Assembly (NCBI RefSeq): GCF_002288925.2
Contig: NW_022098076.1
Location: 75,097,873-75,161,872, forward strand
Length of the DNA stretch: 64,000 bases
DNA from: Delphinapterus leucas
Lineage: Eukaryota > Chordata > Mammalia > Artiodactyla > Monodontidae
Direction of reading: 5' to 3'
The position numbers and the translations under genes are program-made. The notes under the pieces were generated by a model. It saw only the letters and a list, made by a program, of their open reading frames with translations. It ran no database searches and was not told the DNA's origin. Of the stretch, positions 11,043-22,010 are shown piece after piece. Each line of letters opens with the position of its first letter. Within the stretch, counting starts at the first letter, position 1.

Positions 11043-11265
11043 AGTTGACCCTTGAACAGCACAGGGGTTAAGGGTACCAATCCTCCATGCAGTCAAAACT
11101 CCACATATATCTTGTAGTTGGCCCTCCACGTATGCAGATGCTCCACATCTACCGTTCTGCATCTGTGGATTCAACCAACTGCAGATCACGTACAGTGAAA
11201 AATATCTGTATCTGCGTGTAAGTGGATCTGCACAGTTCAAACCCGTGTTATGCAAGGGCCAACTG
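11042..11265 (+). mobile_element. Tigger-like MITE inserted in the MLT2 LTR
   Basis: The termini are inverted: cagttgacccttgaacagca at the left and tgttatgcaagggccaactg at the right. TA dinucleotides flank both sides (11040-11041 and 11266-11267), the target signature of Tc1/mariner-pogo elements. The ends resemble Tigger2, while the middle (tggccctccacgtatgcag ... ggattcaaccaactgcag) resembles MER2, so it may be a composite or an intermediate subfamily. It is non-coding. Confidence 0.85.
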
Positions 11266-11310
11266 TAAATACATACACACATACGTACATATATGTATAT
11301 ATTGGAGATA

Positions 11311-11311
<1 letters not shown>

Positions 11312-11355
<44 letters not shown>

Positions 11356-11358
11356 AGA
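11312..11358 (+). repeat. (GA)n microsatellite
   Basis: Nearly pure GA run after atatatggagaga, also inside the MLT2 LTR. Produces low-complexity frames on both strands that are not genes. Confidence 0.95.
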
Positions 11359-11686
11359 GAGAAAGATTCTTAATGCTGGAAAGTCTGAAATCTTTAGGGA
11401 AAGCCAGCAGACTGAAGACCCAGGGAAGAATATTGTCTGGAATCTGAAGGTAGCCTGGAGGCAGAATTCCTTCCACTTCCAGAGATTTCTGCCCTTTCTG
11501 TTAAGGCCTTCGCCTGATTAGGTGAGGCCCACCCACATACAGAGGGCAACCTACTTTACTCAAAGTGTACCGATTCACACGTTAATTACATCACATCGTC
11601 ACAGCAGCATCTTGACTGGTGTCTGACCAAAGAACTGGGCACCATAGCATAGCCAAGCTGACACATAAGATTAACCGTCATGGCAG

Positions 11687-12145
11687 AGTGACCCTCTGAA
11701 TACTGTCAGAGTGTTTCTAAACAACACGACAAGCAACCTGATTCCTCAGAAAGGCAGTTGGTTGGTTGTGGCCAATGGTCTTGAAGACAATTGTCCAGAT
11801 AAGGGTCTTTTCAGTGTTATTTCATTCTCTTTATTCTTTTTTTTGGTCATCTGAGTTATCAAACAATCACAAATTGATTTAATAATTAGCCCAAACCGAG
11901 GTAGGAAAGAGGTTTCATTTTCTGTGACAATTCTGATTAACCGTTGGTGGCTGCTTTGTTGTGCTAAACTGTAAGAAGCCCAGGGCTGACCTCAGCTCAA
12001 TGGAAAAGAGTGTTGAGCTTAATTACCTGTGTCTGCAGTGGGAACAGGTACGGGGAGTGGCGGTGTATGTGCTTTCTATTTTCCTATTTGTCATCCATGA
12101 TCATGACCAAATCTTCATTAGAGAAAAGCCAGGAGATCAGAGAGG
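11687..12145. other. Unannotated unique sequence
   Basis: About 460 bp between the MLT2 LTR and the second 137-bp copy. The frame 11961-12191 runs into the duplicated block and is not a gene. Confidence 0.4.
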
Positions 12146-12282
12146 AGAACTTGTTTGTGTGAGCACACACACCAAGCACATGTCAGGCTGAGGACGAGAG
12201 ACTAGGAGTCAGGTTTCCTAACTACAGCGTAGTCTCCTTATCAAATAAGAAATATCTAACGTACACCTCTCAAGCGACTACT
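12146..12282 (+). repeat. 137-bp direct duplication, copy 2
   Basis: Partner of 9638-9774. The three differences are g/a in the gtgagc(g/a)cac part, t/c in ggagt(t/c)aggt and t/c in ctaa(t/c)gtac. Two of the three are transitions at or next to CpG-like positions, which fits a young duplication. Confidence 0.95.
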
Positions 12283-12429
12283 TCTCCACATAATTTTCTC
12301 ACTTCCACTATGGCTTTTTTTTTTTAATTAGAAAAACTGTTATCTCTCCTAAAGGAAGCCCAGGTGTCATAGAGCTATCAAACTGTATCCCAAATTTGCA
12401 CATCCAAATTTTCCTCCTATTCTACTAAG

Positions 12430-12605
12430 CCTCAAGAAAATGTTATAATCTACAGCCATGAGGCCCAATCTGGTAACCGCTAGCCTCATGTGGCTAATGA
12501 GTACTGGAAATGTAGCTCCTGTAACTAAGGAACTGAATTTAAAATGTAATTTAAAAAAATTAAATAGCCACGCGTTACTAGTAGCTGCTGTGTTAGCACA
12601 GATAG
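12430..12605 (+). mobile_element. MER3-like hAT MITE
   Basis: Contains ggtaaccgctagcctcatgt, actaaggaactgaatttaaa and attaaatagccacgcgttac. This is a more diverged copy of the element at 9158-9362, same orientation. Confidence 0.65.
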
Positions 12606-13249
12606 AACATGCCAGTCATTTTAGAGAGGCCTACTGAACAGTGCTAACCTAAACAAACGTCCGACTTATTTTCTGTTTTTGGCTTTTCTGTTCCTACCAG
12701 CCTAACTTTTCAAATGTTTGACATAAATACGACTTTTTTGGTAGCTCCGGTTCCCAACGTCTTTTGACCATCTCCTGTTTTATTTACTTATTCATTTTTA
12801 AGCCCCCTCTTCGTTTATGTCCAAACCAAAGCAAGCTTGAGGTGGGAACTGAAGAGATGTATTGCAGGTAGCCCTTTTTGTTTGGGGCAGGGGCTGGAAA
12901 AGCAGGCATGCTAATGTTGGTGGGGCCCTTGGGAAGACAGGCAAGGTCAATGAATGTTGGCCAGTTAGTCTGAATTTTTGTATCTTCCTGGTTTTTAAAT
13001 TCCAAATCTTAACTTCTGTTTCATTTCTATACTTTTAGTTTAAATTTCTTGATTCCTTTTTTCCCTCCCTAAGTCAGCTTAAGACTAACAGTCTTCTCTT
13101 AGTATTTGTTCACTATTCTTCAGAACTCAGCCTTGATATGAGGTAAGGGCTTCTGAGCCTCCTCCTCTGAACTCTTACTGCCCTATTCCTACTTTTCTTT
13201 GTGAAATTGGCCACTGTGGTAGCACTGCCTCTCAGCAGAATATTATAAG
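12606..13249. other. Unannotated unique sequence
   Basis: AT-leaning stretch with no recognisable repeat, RNA or coding feature. Confidence 0.4.
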
Positions 13250-13450
13250 AACACAGCTTTCAACTCCAGCTCCATCACTCCTATCTGGTTGCTATAGAGC
13301 ATGTTACTTAAACTTCCTGTGCTTCCATTTCCTGTTTGTAGAATGAGGGTGATACTAATAATAGGACCTACTTCTTCGGCTGTTGGGAGGAGTAAATGCA
13401 TAGTGCTGAGAAGCCAGCCTGGCATCAGCAGGTCCTCTGTGAACATTTGA
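13250..13450 (+). mobile_element. MIR SINE
   Basis: Contains gttacttaaacttcctgtgc, ttccatttcctgtttgtaga, then gataggacctactt-type core text and 'gaggagtaaatgcatagtg'. This is the MIR core in sense orientation, diverged. Confidence 0.75.
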
Positions 13451-13469
13451 TAGAATTGCTACTATAGGT

Positions 13470-13590
13470 GTCTATTTATGTGTTTCTCTCCCCTAACAGA
13501 CTGTAAACTCCTTGAGGGAGGGGCTCAGCATAATGCCTGGTAGGTGGTAGGAAATCCATAAATCTTTGCTTCGTACTCAAGTGAGTGTAT
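13470..13590 (+). mobile_element. L2 LINE 3' end fragment
   Basis: gactgtaaactccttgaggg followed by gctcagcataatgcctggta and an 'aaatccataaatctttgctt' tail is the classic L2 3' terminus. Confidence 0.75.
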
Positions 13591-14672
13591 CACCGGGGTT
13601 GGTTAATCACTTCCTACTTTGTTCAAACTTTGTTCAAACTGCATGAACTTTCAGATCAGCTCTAAACTCCACTCCTGGCTTCTGCCACTCACTGCCTCCT
13701 GTATATTTGGCCTCCTTTGTTTCTGTTTTTCTTCTCCTTTTCTGAGCCCCTCTGCTGATGAGACCCTTTAGGAGTCACTGAATCCAGTCTCTTATTTTCA
13801 GCAAGTTCTGACACCCATTCAGCTTCTACTCCAGCTTGGAAGCTGGGCTGAGGGAACACATGCAACACAAAGACTTTAAAAATTCCCCAAACAGGAATTC
13901 TCTCTCCCTTTAGGAAAGTCCCAGGGCTGCAGACATGAGGGCATTGGTCTGTCTTCCATGACGCGTCCCTGGACACTAGGACAAAGAAGTAGGTGGGTTA
14001 AAGATGTTGTCATTGGCCCCCTCCTCGAGGGGTTTTGGTGGGAGGTGCTCCTTTCTGCCTCTTGCCTGTGATTATGGGAACCTAAAAACAACCTTGCCTT
14101 CTGGGGGTTATCGTGTGGCCCACCTCTTCTTCCTCCTGTCTCCTCTCCTGGCACAGAGGTGGTTTTGCCCTGTCTTTGGACCTTTCTGAAATATCAAGCC
14201 CCATTGCATCATGGTACATCAACCAGGAACTTGGAGAACATGGCAGCTTCTTAAATTCTCCAGAGGTTCCCATTCCAGAGACACACTATAACTGTCTAAT
14301 GTCAACATGGCCTTTAAGAGCAGTGTGAATGAGGAATCCCATCAACTCTGGGCTCAATGTCTAAGCCATCCCCTGGCCTGCCTGGTAGCTCCACAGAGCA
14401 TGACTCTAATGAATTGCAACTTCCTTTCAGACCCCTCCCATAAGCCTCTCCCTAACCTCTTCCCTCTCCTGAGCTGTCTACTGCCCCCATTTTCCTCTTG
14501 GAAGCCAAGGCTCTGATATCAGGCTGTTTTTAGAGAATAAGCAGCCAGAGGGAAGTTATACCTGATATTTGGCAAGATTGCAAATCAAGTGTGGGCTTAC
14601 TTGGTTCTAGATACTACTTCCTTGGCCAGAATGGGGGTTATTAGAGAGATTTTGTGGCGAAATCCAGCTCTT
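13591..14672. other. Unannotated unique sequence
   Basis: About 1.1 kb of non-repetitive sequence with short, unsupported frames on both strands. A short tandem (ctttgttcaaa twice) lies near 13617-13640. Confidence 0.4.
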
Positions 14673-14775
14673 CCTCTTTTCCTCCCTCCCTCCCTCCCTT
14701 CCTTCCTTCCTTCCTTCTTTCCCTCCTTCCTTCCTTCCCTCCTTTCTTCTTTCCTTCTATCCTTCCTTCCTTCCA
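14673..14775 (+). repeat. (CCTT)n polypyrimidine microsatellite
   Basis: A run of cctt/ccct units interrupted by ttct. It is a 100-bp strand-asymmetric polypyrimidine tract, capable of forming non-B structure in principle. Confidence 0.95.
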
Positions 14776-15011
14776 CAGTTACTTATTGCCTGGCTCTCAC
14801 GTGCCAGACAAGTGCTAAAGAGCAAAATCAAATATTTAAATAGTCTTAATTCTTGTTTTTTAGAATTTACACTAGAGTAGGAGAAATATACTCATAAGCA
14901 GATAACTATAAATGAATATAAAAAGTACAATCACTGAAATAGTCACAGGGTGCTGTGGGAATCCAGAAAGACACCTAAGCCAGGCTGTGCCAAAGATGAT
15001 TTGGCTTAAAG

Positions 15012-15346
15012 GAAAGGTGGTTCCCAAACCCTGATCTGCAGATCCATGCCACCCCATGCTAATATTACAGAGGCCCCAAGAGAAATGAGAAAAATGTGGG
15101 CAATGTAGTATGATTGTATGAATTCAGATCTGGGGGAAAATATTGTCTTTATTTTGAGATGCTGCACCCTTTTGGTTACTTATACAAAATGATGGTGACA
15201 TTAGATGGCGATGACAGAAGCGGGTGTAATTGTTTTTGTGTCTATGTCTTTATTTGATAAAATAAAAGGGGATGATCACATATCGGCCTTTCAAAATTTT
15301 TGGAAATATTACTGATCCATGAAACCTCAGAGTTTAGGAACCTCTG
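15012..15346. mobile_element. hAT-type MITE with perfect 8-bp target-site duplication
   Basis: The left end gaaaggtggttcccaaaccc and the right end tcagagtttaggaacctctg form imperfect terminal inverted repeats of the hAT-Charlie 'ggttcccaaac' kind. They are bracketed by gcttaaag at 15004-15011 and 15347-15354, a perfect 8-bp duplication as hAT transposases make. I cannot name the subfamily. Confidence 0.8.
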
Positions 15347-15354
15347 GCTTAAAG

Positions 15355-15968
15355 CATGAGTAGGAGGTAGGCTGTTGATGGTTGAAACATTTCTGGCTGA
15401 GGGCAGCAGAACTGGTTTACTGGTGTGACGTTCTGGCTGAATACACACACTGCTCTATGTGCAGGGAATGTACAATGTGGCTGTTCCTATACAAAGATGT
15501 TGTCACAGGACCAACATATAGGATGTGTTTTATATTATTTCCCTAATAGAGATGATGGAATTTTCACTAAGCCTTTCATACTTTTATACTTATTCCTCCC
15601 AAGGACAAAAGGAATGCATTTGTGAGATGGTTTACTGGAGTAGGATTACAGTTTGCAGTCATGGAAGGAAAAATGAAAATGGTTCCAACTGAGGATCAGA
15701 TTTATGACCTTGGTTTGTTAACTACCTTCACCAACACATTGACCTAATAAGTTACGTAAAAGTTCATTGCTCTAGGAACATGGAGGAAGGTGAGAGCGTG
15801 TTGGCATGGAAGAGTAGACAGAAGACTGAGTCATAAGATGAAGTCACAAAATTGTGCTTTACTTCTTAGACCCATTGTTTCCTGGCTCTGTGGCTTTGGC
15901 TGTGTTGCCTCTCACTTCTGTCCTCAGTTTCCTCATCTACAAAAAAAGCAGGCCAGATAACTTTAGAC
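15355..15968. other. Unannotated unique sequence
   Basis: About 600 bp. Text at 15900-15970 (ctcacttctgtcctcagtttcctcatctac) suggests a trace of MIR just before the MER5A, not firm enough to call. Confidence 0.4.
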
Positions 15969-16153
15969 CAGTGGTTCTCAAACTTGAACGTGTATCAGAA
16001 CCATTTGGAGGGCTTGTTAAAACTCAGATTACTGGGTTCTACCCACAGAGTTATGATTCAGTAAATGTGGATGGGACCCAAGATTCTGCATTTCTGAACA
16101 TTTCTACTGATGCTGTTGCTGCTGGTCCAAGCACTACCCTTTGAGAACCACTG
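15969..16153 (+). mobile_element. MER5A hAT MITE, complete
   Basis: It starts cagtggttctcaaacttgaa, has ttggagggcttgttaaaact in the middle, and ends cctttgagaaccactg. Terminal inverted repeats are clear and the ~185-bp length is that of full MER5A. Flanking octamers ctttagac (15961-15968) and gattagat (16154-16161) share a ttaga core, a worn 8-bp duplication. Confidence 0.95.
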
Positions 16154-16850
16154 GATTAGATACTCCTTCAAATTCTCTACCCCCAAAGCCCTATTAGTCA
16201 TCCTTGCCTTTAAAGATTTTATAATCTGATCAACAGTTTTTCCTGTGAGAGAGAAGGAGATTGATGACTTCATTCTTTCAGTTTCTAATCAAACATTTAT
16301 TTGGAGCCTTCTCTGTACACATGACTACAAGACGGAGAAAAGTAGACTACCACAGTCTTCCCATCAATGCTTCCCTGAGAACCTCAGCATTGCGTAAGAG
16401 TTTTGATTCCTATAAGACACTTTTTACAACCAAATCTACTATTTGTGGTCCCAGGGACAGGGAGAGTCTGGACAATTGAGATCAACAAATGGTGGTAAGT
16501 CTCCTCCCTCCAAGCAGTTTTTCAGGGATGACTGGTAGAAAATGATGATGCAGACAGAGGCTTGTTTATATCTACACATCAGAATGGATGAAGCAGTGTC
16601 AAAGAGGATCGCCTAGCAGATTACTGTGCCCCAGTCTGGGTCACCATCACCTCCTCCATGTCCCCAGCACAAAGCCTTTGTTGAATAATATCATCCTACA
16701 GAGTCATGGTGGGTGCCAGACCAGAGGACAAACGCTGATGTGGCTCCTGCCACCTGAAATATAGCCCTTGATGCAGACAGCATTAGAGATGAGTGGTCAT
16801 GTAAGGACAGAGCTTAACTGGCACAAAGTAGAATAGGAAAGATTTATGTT
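16154..16850. other. Unannotated unique sequence
   Basis: About 700 bp without recognisable features. Confidence 0.4.
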
Positions 16851-16858
16851 CACCAAAG

Positions 16859-17078
16859 ATTTTTTTTAATTTTAATTTTTTTTATTGAAGTGTAGTTGAT
16901 TTACTATATATATAATATATATATTCTTTTTCAGATTATTTTCCATTATAGGTTATTATAAGATATTGAATAGAGTTCCCTGTACTATGCAGTAGGTCCT
17001 GTTGTGTATTTTATCTATAGTAGTATGTATCTGTTAATTCCCAATTCCAAATGTATTCCCCTCTCCCCCCCGTTTCCC
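16859..17078 (-). mobile_element. Short L1 3' end, reverse strand, with target-site duplication
   Basis: After a T-rich start it reads tattgaagtgtagttgattt, ttttccattataggttatta, atagagttccctgtactatg and gtatgtatctgttaattccc, the reverse of an artiodactyl-type L1 3' end. It ends in a C-rich tract. caccaaag occurs at 16851-16858 and again at 17079-17086 on either side. The 3' terminus differs from that of the other L1 copies here, so it is another subfamily. Confidence 0.85.
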
Positions 17079-17086
17079 CACCAAAG

Positions 17087-17755
17087 GCATTTTTGGATTT
17101 GGGGAGTATAGGGGAAAGTGGGACTATGGAGGGTAAACAAGAGGTAGCTTGGAATATACATGTGTGTATTCATTTAACCATACATGTTGGTCATCTTTTA
17201 TCCCCCAGCTTACATCCTCTCAGCCTATATTCCTCCTTTGGCTGTTGCTTCGGCCAATAGCTATGCAGGCATGGCCTGACCATGCTTCACCCCAGCTGCA
17301 TCACTTATCTGCTGCCTTCTGCCCTGGGCTTCCTGCTATAGTGTGGGAAGGGGGCGAAGTGTTAGGGAGTTAACACTCTGTGGGGCAAGCTTGACAAACA
17401 GGGGACCAGAGCTGGGGGTCAAATACTTCTCTTTTGCAGTTTCAATTATGACACACATAGTTCGTCAGAGGATCTTCAGCAGAACTGCATTCCTATTGCC
17501 CACGGACACATAAACAGCTCAATAACACATGTTTGATTTAGTTGTTCCTCTTTTCCTATTTCATTCTTCTAGGTCCTCCTCTTCTGAACTCTGGGGGTCA
17601 TTCCCTCAGATAAACCATTTGAGTGTAAGCCCTGGTCTCAGACCCTACTTTTTGGGAGAACCAAAGGTAAACGATGAACACATTTCAGATGTATGTCAGC
17701 ATTTTAAGAAGAATAGACAGTTATATTTTTGAGCACCATTGATGTAACAGGTTCT
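17087..17755. other. Unannotated unique sequence
   Basis: About 670 bp with no recognised repeat or gene. Confidence 0.4.
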
Positions 17756-19255
17756 ATATCTTTTTAAAAAATAAAGATTAATTTTAATTTCCATTAAATT
17801 AACACATACATACACTTTTAGAGGTCAAATAGCACAACATGGTATAATCAAACAATAATCCCCTATTGACTCCTTGACCGCTGTCATTGCACATCCCAGA
17901 GGCAAGCAAGTTTAGTTCTTGGCAGTATCTCTCCATTGTCCTAAATATCATCAATTTGTCAATTTCAGGCATTATTTATTAAAAGCCTATTATGCTGGAT
18001 CCCACCCCACCTGTTCTACCATCTTACTTATAATTATTTTTTATTGAATTATGACCAGTGTTTACATTAATATGATTATATAAATACCATCCATTGATGA
18101 TCTAAGTACTATGGCTCCTTGCATGTCTTTTTGTTTCCTAGAGTATATAACCATTTCTCATGCTTTTATTTTTTTTCTATTTCCTTTCCCAGTCTCAGCT
18201 GGGCCTGCTGTAGAGCATTCACTCTGGGACTTCCTTTCCCCTTCTTCCTGGGACTGTTTCTCTTCATGACTCTTCTATGATATTTTCCCATTTCCTGGAT
18301 TAAATATCCTCCTCTTTGTTAGTTTACTTCCTTATTTTTTGATCATCTAGTAACAACTTAAAAATGGATGGATGAATGGAAGTTAAAATGTTTAAGATCT
18401 TGTTTATCTAAAAATGTCCAACTAGATATATGATTCAAGGTTGGACATAACTTACTCAGAAATTTGAAGTATTGCTCCATTGTCTTCTAGGGTTAAGTGT
18501 TGTTGTTGAGAATGGTGAGGTCATTCTTATTCTCAGCCTTGTTATGTGACCTTTACGTCCACAGAATGTTTAGTATCTTCTTCCTAATACTCTGAAACTT
18601 CACCCGGGTGGATTTTGAAGTGAGTCTTTTTGTGTTCCTTGTACTGAGTATTTGATGGGCCCCTTCATTCTGAAAACTCATTTCCACCAAATTTGGAAAA
18701 TTTCCTTGTACTATCTCTTGACGAGTCTCTCCTCTCCTTTCCTCTGCTTTTATTTATATAATGGCTCCTCTTTTATTAGCTAATGATGATGAACCTTGCA
18801 GACTGGTTATCTAATAAGCTTATCCCTTTTCTATTTGTCCTTCTCTCTCTCTTATTTATTTTTGTGTAGTTTCTTGGGGATTTCCTTGTCTTTAAAATTT
18901 TTTCAACCTTCCTACTTAATTTTATATTTAGCTATTTATTATATCTTCAATATCCAATATCTGTTTTTGTTCTTCGATTTTTAATAATAGAAATCTGTTT
19001 CCATTATTTCATGAATGTAACAGAAAAAAAATTTCATTCTGGGAATACTATTTTTGTTTGTTTTCTATTGTTCCTTTCTTGTATTTTGTGTCCTCTAAGT
19101 TTCATTTTGTGTTGTTTGATTTAGTCTCTGTCTTTTATTTTACAGGCTTGCTTTAAATGTCTTGTGCTTCTTTGCTCTCTACTTTTATTTAAGGATGAGG
19201 CTGATAGGGACTTCTTTTCCTGCAACTGAAATACTACCACTTGAGTAGACTGACC
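17756..19255 (-). mobile_element. Probable old LINE relic (HAL1/L1-like), reverse strand
   Basis: AT-rich and T-rich on the + strand throughout. Phrases such as aaaaatgtccaactagatat ... attgtcttctagggttaagt and ctgtcttttattttacaggcttgc resemble old HAL1/L1 ORF1-side sequence read backwards. Nothing is translatable. Element identity and limits are uncertain. Confidence 0.35.
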
Positions 19256-19875
19256 AGTGAGCAGAAAACCTCAAAGAATCTTCAGACAAATTCTTAGAAT
19301 TTATCAAAGAATTTAGTAAGGTTGCTAAATATAATATCAATACACAAAATCAAGCGTATTTTTATATAACAGCAATAAATAATTTGAAAATACAGTTACA
19401 AATGATATACAATTTATACTGACAATTAAACATATAAGTTGCCTAGGAATAAATCTAACAAAAAATTTTGTAAGTCATTATGGAGAGAATACTTAAAATT
19501 TTTTGAAAGCTGTTAAAACAAGAATAAATGAAATGGCGTACATATTCATGGATAAGGAGACTCAGTATTGTGACAATGTCAGTTCTCCCCAAATTGATTG
19601 ATTTACTTAATATAATTCCAAAAAATAATCCAAAAGTGTTTTTAGTGGAACTCAACAAGCTGATTTGGAAACTTATATGGAATAGCAAAGATCTAAGAAG
19701 GTTTAAGACACTTCAGATGAACATGAATCAGGTGATAAAAGTTGCTCTTCCTATATCACCAAAAATCTTTGCCATTGATTTGCCTTTTTAACCCTGAATT
19801 AACAACATACTATCTTAATTACTTAAATAGATTAATAAGCCCTCAAATAAACCCACACATATAGGAAAACCAGGA
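19256..19875 (+). mobile_element. Old L1 relic, ORF2 reverse-transcriptase region
   Basis: Includes tagaatttatcaaagaattt, aagttgcctaggaataaatc, catattcatggataaggaga ctcagtattg, and tcccc aaattgattga, then ctgatttggaaacttatatg. These follow L1 ORF2 downstream of the reverse-transcriptase core, in sense orientation. Frame 19528-19791 retains a short readable piece (WKLIWNSK). It is an old L1M-type relic. Confidence 0.8.
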
Positions 19876-19896
19876 GAATCAGTAGAGTATAGAGCA

Positions 19897-20226
19897 GTGT
19901 TGTCCATGTAGAAATGTAATACAAGCCACATATGTAATTTAAAGTTTTCTGGTAGTCACATTAATGGACATTTTAAAAAGCAGATAAAGTTAAATTTAAT
20001 AATATGTTTTATTTAACCCACTATAACACAAATATCATTTCAATGTGTAATCAATATAAAATTATTAATTTGAGATATTTAACATTGTTTTTTGGACTAA
20101 TGTTTTGAAATCCAGTATCAATTTTACATTTAAGTAGACCCTATTTCAAATCCTCTGTCACACTAGTCTCATTTCAAGTGCTCAGTGACCACATGTGACT
20201 AATGGCCACTGGATTGGATAGTGCAG
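19897..20226 (+). mobile_element. MER33-like hAT MITE
   Basis: It begins cagtgttgtccatgtagaaa tg, continues agccacatatgtaatttaaa, ttaacccactataacacaaa and aatcaatataaaattatta, and ends gccactggattggatagtgcag. Length (330 bp) and order match the hAT-Charlie element I know as MER33. Flanking octamers (gtatagag, gcgtagaa) agree only partly. Confidence 0.75.
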
Positions 20227-20334
20227 GCGTAGAAATTAAGGTTGTCAGCTCTGTAGCCAGGGTTACTGCTTATTAAGTATGTAACCTTGAACAAATTACT
20301 TAACCTTCTTGTGCTTCAGAAGGCTAAGAGCAAC

Positions 20335-20350
20335 AATAAGAGTAACAATA
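20335..20350 (+). repeat. Target-site duplication, left copy (CHR SINE)
   Basis: aataagagtaacaata is repeated without a mismatch at 20567-20582. Sixteen perfect bases imply a recent L1-driven insertion. Confidence 0.97.
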
Positions 20351-20566
20351 GGGCTTCCCTGGTGGCGCAGTGGTTGAGAGTCCGCCTGCCGATGCAGGGG
20401 ACACGGGTTCGTGCCCCAGTCTGGGAAGATCCCACATGCCGCGGAGCAGCTGGGCCCGTGAGCCGTGGCCACTGAGCCTGCGCGTCCGGAGCCTGTGCTC
20501 TGCAACGGGAGAGGCCACAACGGTGAGAGGCTCGCGTACGGCAAAAAAAAAAAAAAACCAAACAAA
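20351..20566 (+). mobile_element. CHR SINE (tRNA-Glu derived), young copy
   Basis: It starts gggcttccctggtggcgcag. Pol III promoter boxes are visible: an A box in tggcgcagtggttgagag and a B box in gggttcgtgccc. The body retains many CpGs (gccgcggagcag, gcgcgtccgg) and it ends in an A-rich tail (A14, then accaaacaaa). Perfect 16-bp flanking duplications and the CpG content mark it as young. This short form is characteristic of cetaceans. Confidence 0.97.
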
Positions 20567-20582
20567 AATAAGAGTAACAATA
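20567..20582 (+). repeat. Target-site duplication, right copy
   Basis: Exact partner of 20335-20350, directly after the SINE's A-rich tail. Confidence 0.97.
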
Positions 20583-20934
20583 ATACCTACTTCAAAGTGT
20601 TGCTGTAAGGATTAAGTGAATTCACAAACATCTTTTATAGGGTGCTCCACATGTACCAAACACTCTTCTAAATGCATCACATGCATTATTGTTAGCCAAT
20701 GCATGACAGAGGCAGGTTATTAGGAAAGGATAAACTTTTCACAGAGTGGTTCTAAACATCATTTTTCATGTGGCAGTTATCAAAAATAGACAGCAACCTG
20801 ACAATATATCTTAAAACCAATTCTAGTTAAATCTAGAACTAAAATGTGAGGTGCAAAGCTTTAAAACTTTAACAAATTATTCTCTGCTCTGAGGTCACAA
20901 AGATATTCTCCTGTATCACTTTTTTTCCAAAAGA

Positions 20935-22010
20935 CAAAAACACCATCTGTAAAGGAAAAGCATGATAACATTGACCATAGAACTTGTATTTCTCAAAATA
21001 CACCAAATAGATAAGTCAATAAATGCAAGAATATGTCTTCAATGCATGTAACCAGCAAAAAATTCCTATTTAGAATATATAAAAACTATAAGAAATCTAC
21101 TTTTAAAAATGAGCAAATGAAATGAATGAGCATTTTACTAAACGGATGTGTTTATGACTTAAAAGTAATCTAAACTAATGTGCAACCTCATTAGTAATCA
21201 AAGAATGCAACATAAAACCAAAACAACCTATTTCACATCACCTAGAGAGGCAAAAATTAAATGGTCAATACCAAGCATTGGTGAGAATTTGGAGTTCAGG
21301 GAATCCTCATACAGATGGTAGAATGTAAATTGGTCAAATCCACTATGAGAATTATTTTACATAGTCTAGTAAAGTTGAGCATGAGTAAAGTTTATGTCCT
21401 GGCAAGTCTGCCTCTATGACATATATACTCTAAAGAACAGCACAGGCACAATAGGTGTCTTGTATGAAATCGTCCAGAACATCACTGTTCACAATAATAC
21501 CAGCCTAGAAACAACCAGAAATCCACTCAAAAGAGAAGGAATACATAAATTACAAGGTTTTCTTAAATGTACTTCTATACATCAATGAAAAGAATAAATC
21601 TGCAGGCACATTTCAATGTGGATGAACCCCCAAAGCATAATTTTGGGCAAACAAACAAATCATAGAATAAATGCAGTATGACACTGTTTATGTAAAGTTC
21701 AAAGGCAGGCAGAGCTAAACAATATATTGTTTAGAGATATATACATGTGTGGTAAAATTACAGAGAAAAACAAAAATAAATGATTAAAACAAAACTCAGC
21801 ATAGTTGTTACTTTGAGATGGAGAAAGATACAAGAGGGCAGGAACACATCTGGGGTTCAAAGTTATTGGTGAGGTTCTATTTCCTATGGCAAATGGTACA
21901 TGCAGGTGTTTTCAATAGGATTATTTTAACTCTTTATGGACATGATATATGCTCTTTTTATGTACATTATTATGCTTTACAATGTAAGAAAAATTGGTTG
22001 GAATTTGTGT
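20935..22010 (+). mobile_element. Old L1 relic, end of ORF2 and 3' region
   Basis: Phrases such as aacctcattagtaatcaaag, aaccaaaacaacctatttca, ttggtgagaatttggagttc, caccaatgaaaagaataaat-type text and 'gatgaacccccaaagcataat' match L1 ORF2's last third and the following 3' region in sense orientation. It probably continues the element at 19256-19875, with MER33 and MIR between them. Confidence 0.7.

Larger units (their letters stand above)
10956..11681 (-). mobile_element. MLT2-class (ERVL) solo LTR, reverse orientation, split by a MITE
   Basis: The + strand starts tgtattaaccagcgttcccc then agagaaacagaaccaatagg, has gaaggtagcctggaggcaga, gcctgattaggtgaggccca and agccaagctgacacataaga, and ends ttaaccgtca. 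This is the reverse complement of the MLT2 LTR. The 5-mer ggcag sits at 10951-10955 and again at 11682-11686, a probable target-site duplication. The TG and GA microsatellites lie where the LTR family carries short alternating tracts. Confidence 0.8.
20228..20690 (+). mobile_element. MIR SINE, split by a CHR SINE
   Basis: The left part reads gttgtcagctctgtagccag ... acaaattacttaaccttctt and the right part aatacctacttcaaagtgtt gctgtaaggattaagtgaat, ending 'gtgctccacatgtaccaa'. Together they make a continuous sense MIR once the SINE at 20351-20566 and one duplication copy are removed. Confidence 0.85.

Noticed and set aside
11237..11476. Frames with repeated Ser-Leu or Arg-Glu
   Set aside because: They are translations of the (GA)n microsatellite.
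20351..20440. tRNA-like sequence with A and B boxes
   Set aside because: It is the tRNA-derived head of a SINE, not a functional tRNA gene: the cloverleaf is not maintained.
20370..20615. Frame over the CHR SINE and other frames at 20296-20580 and 63290-63675
   Set aside because: They are by-products of the SINE sequence, recurring in both young copies.
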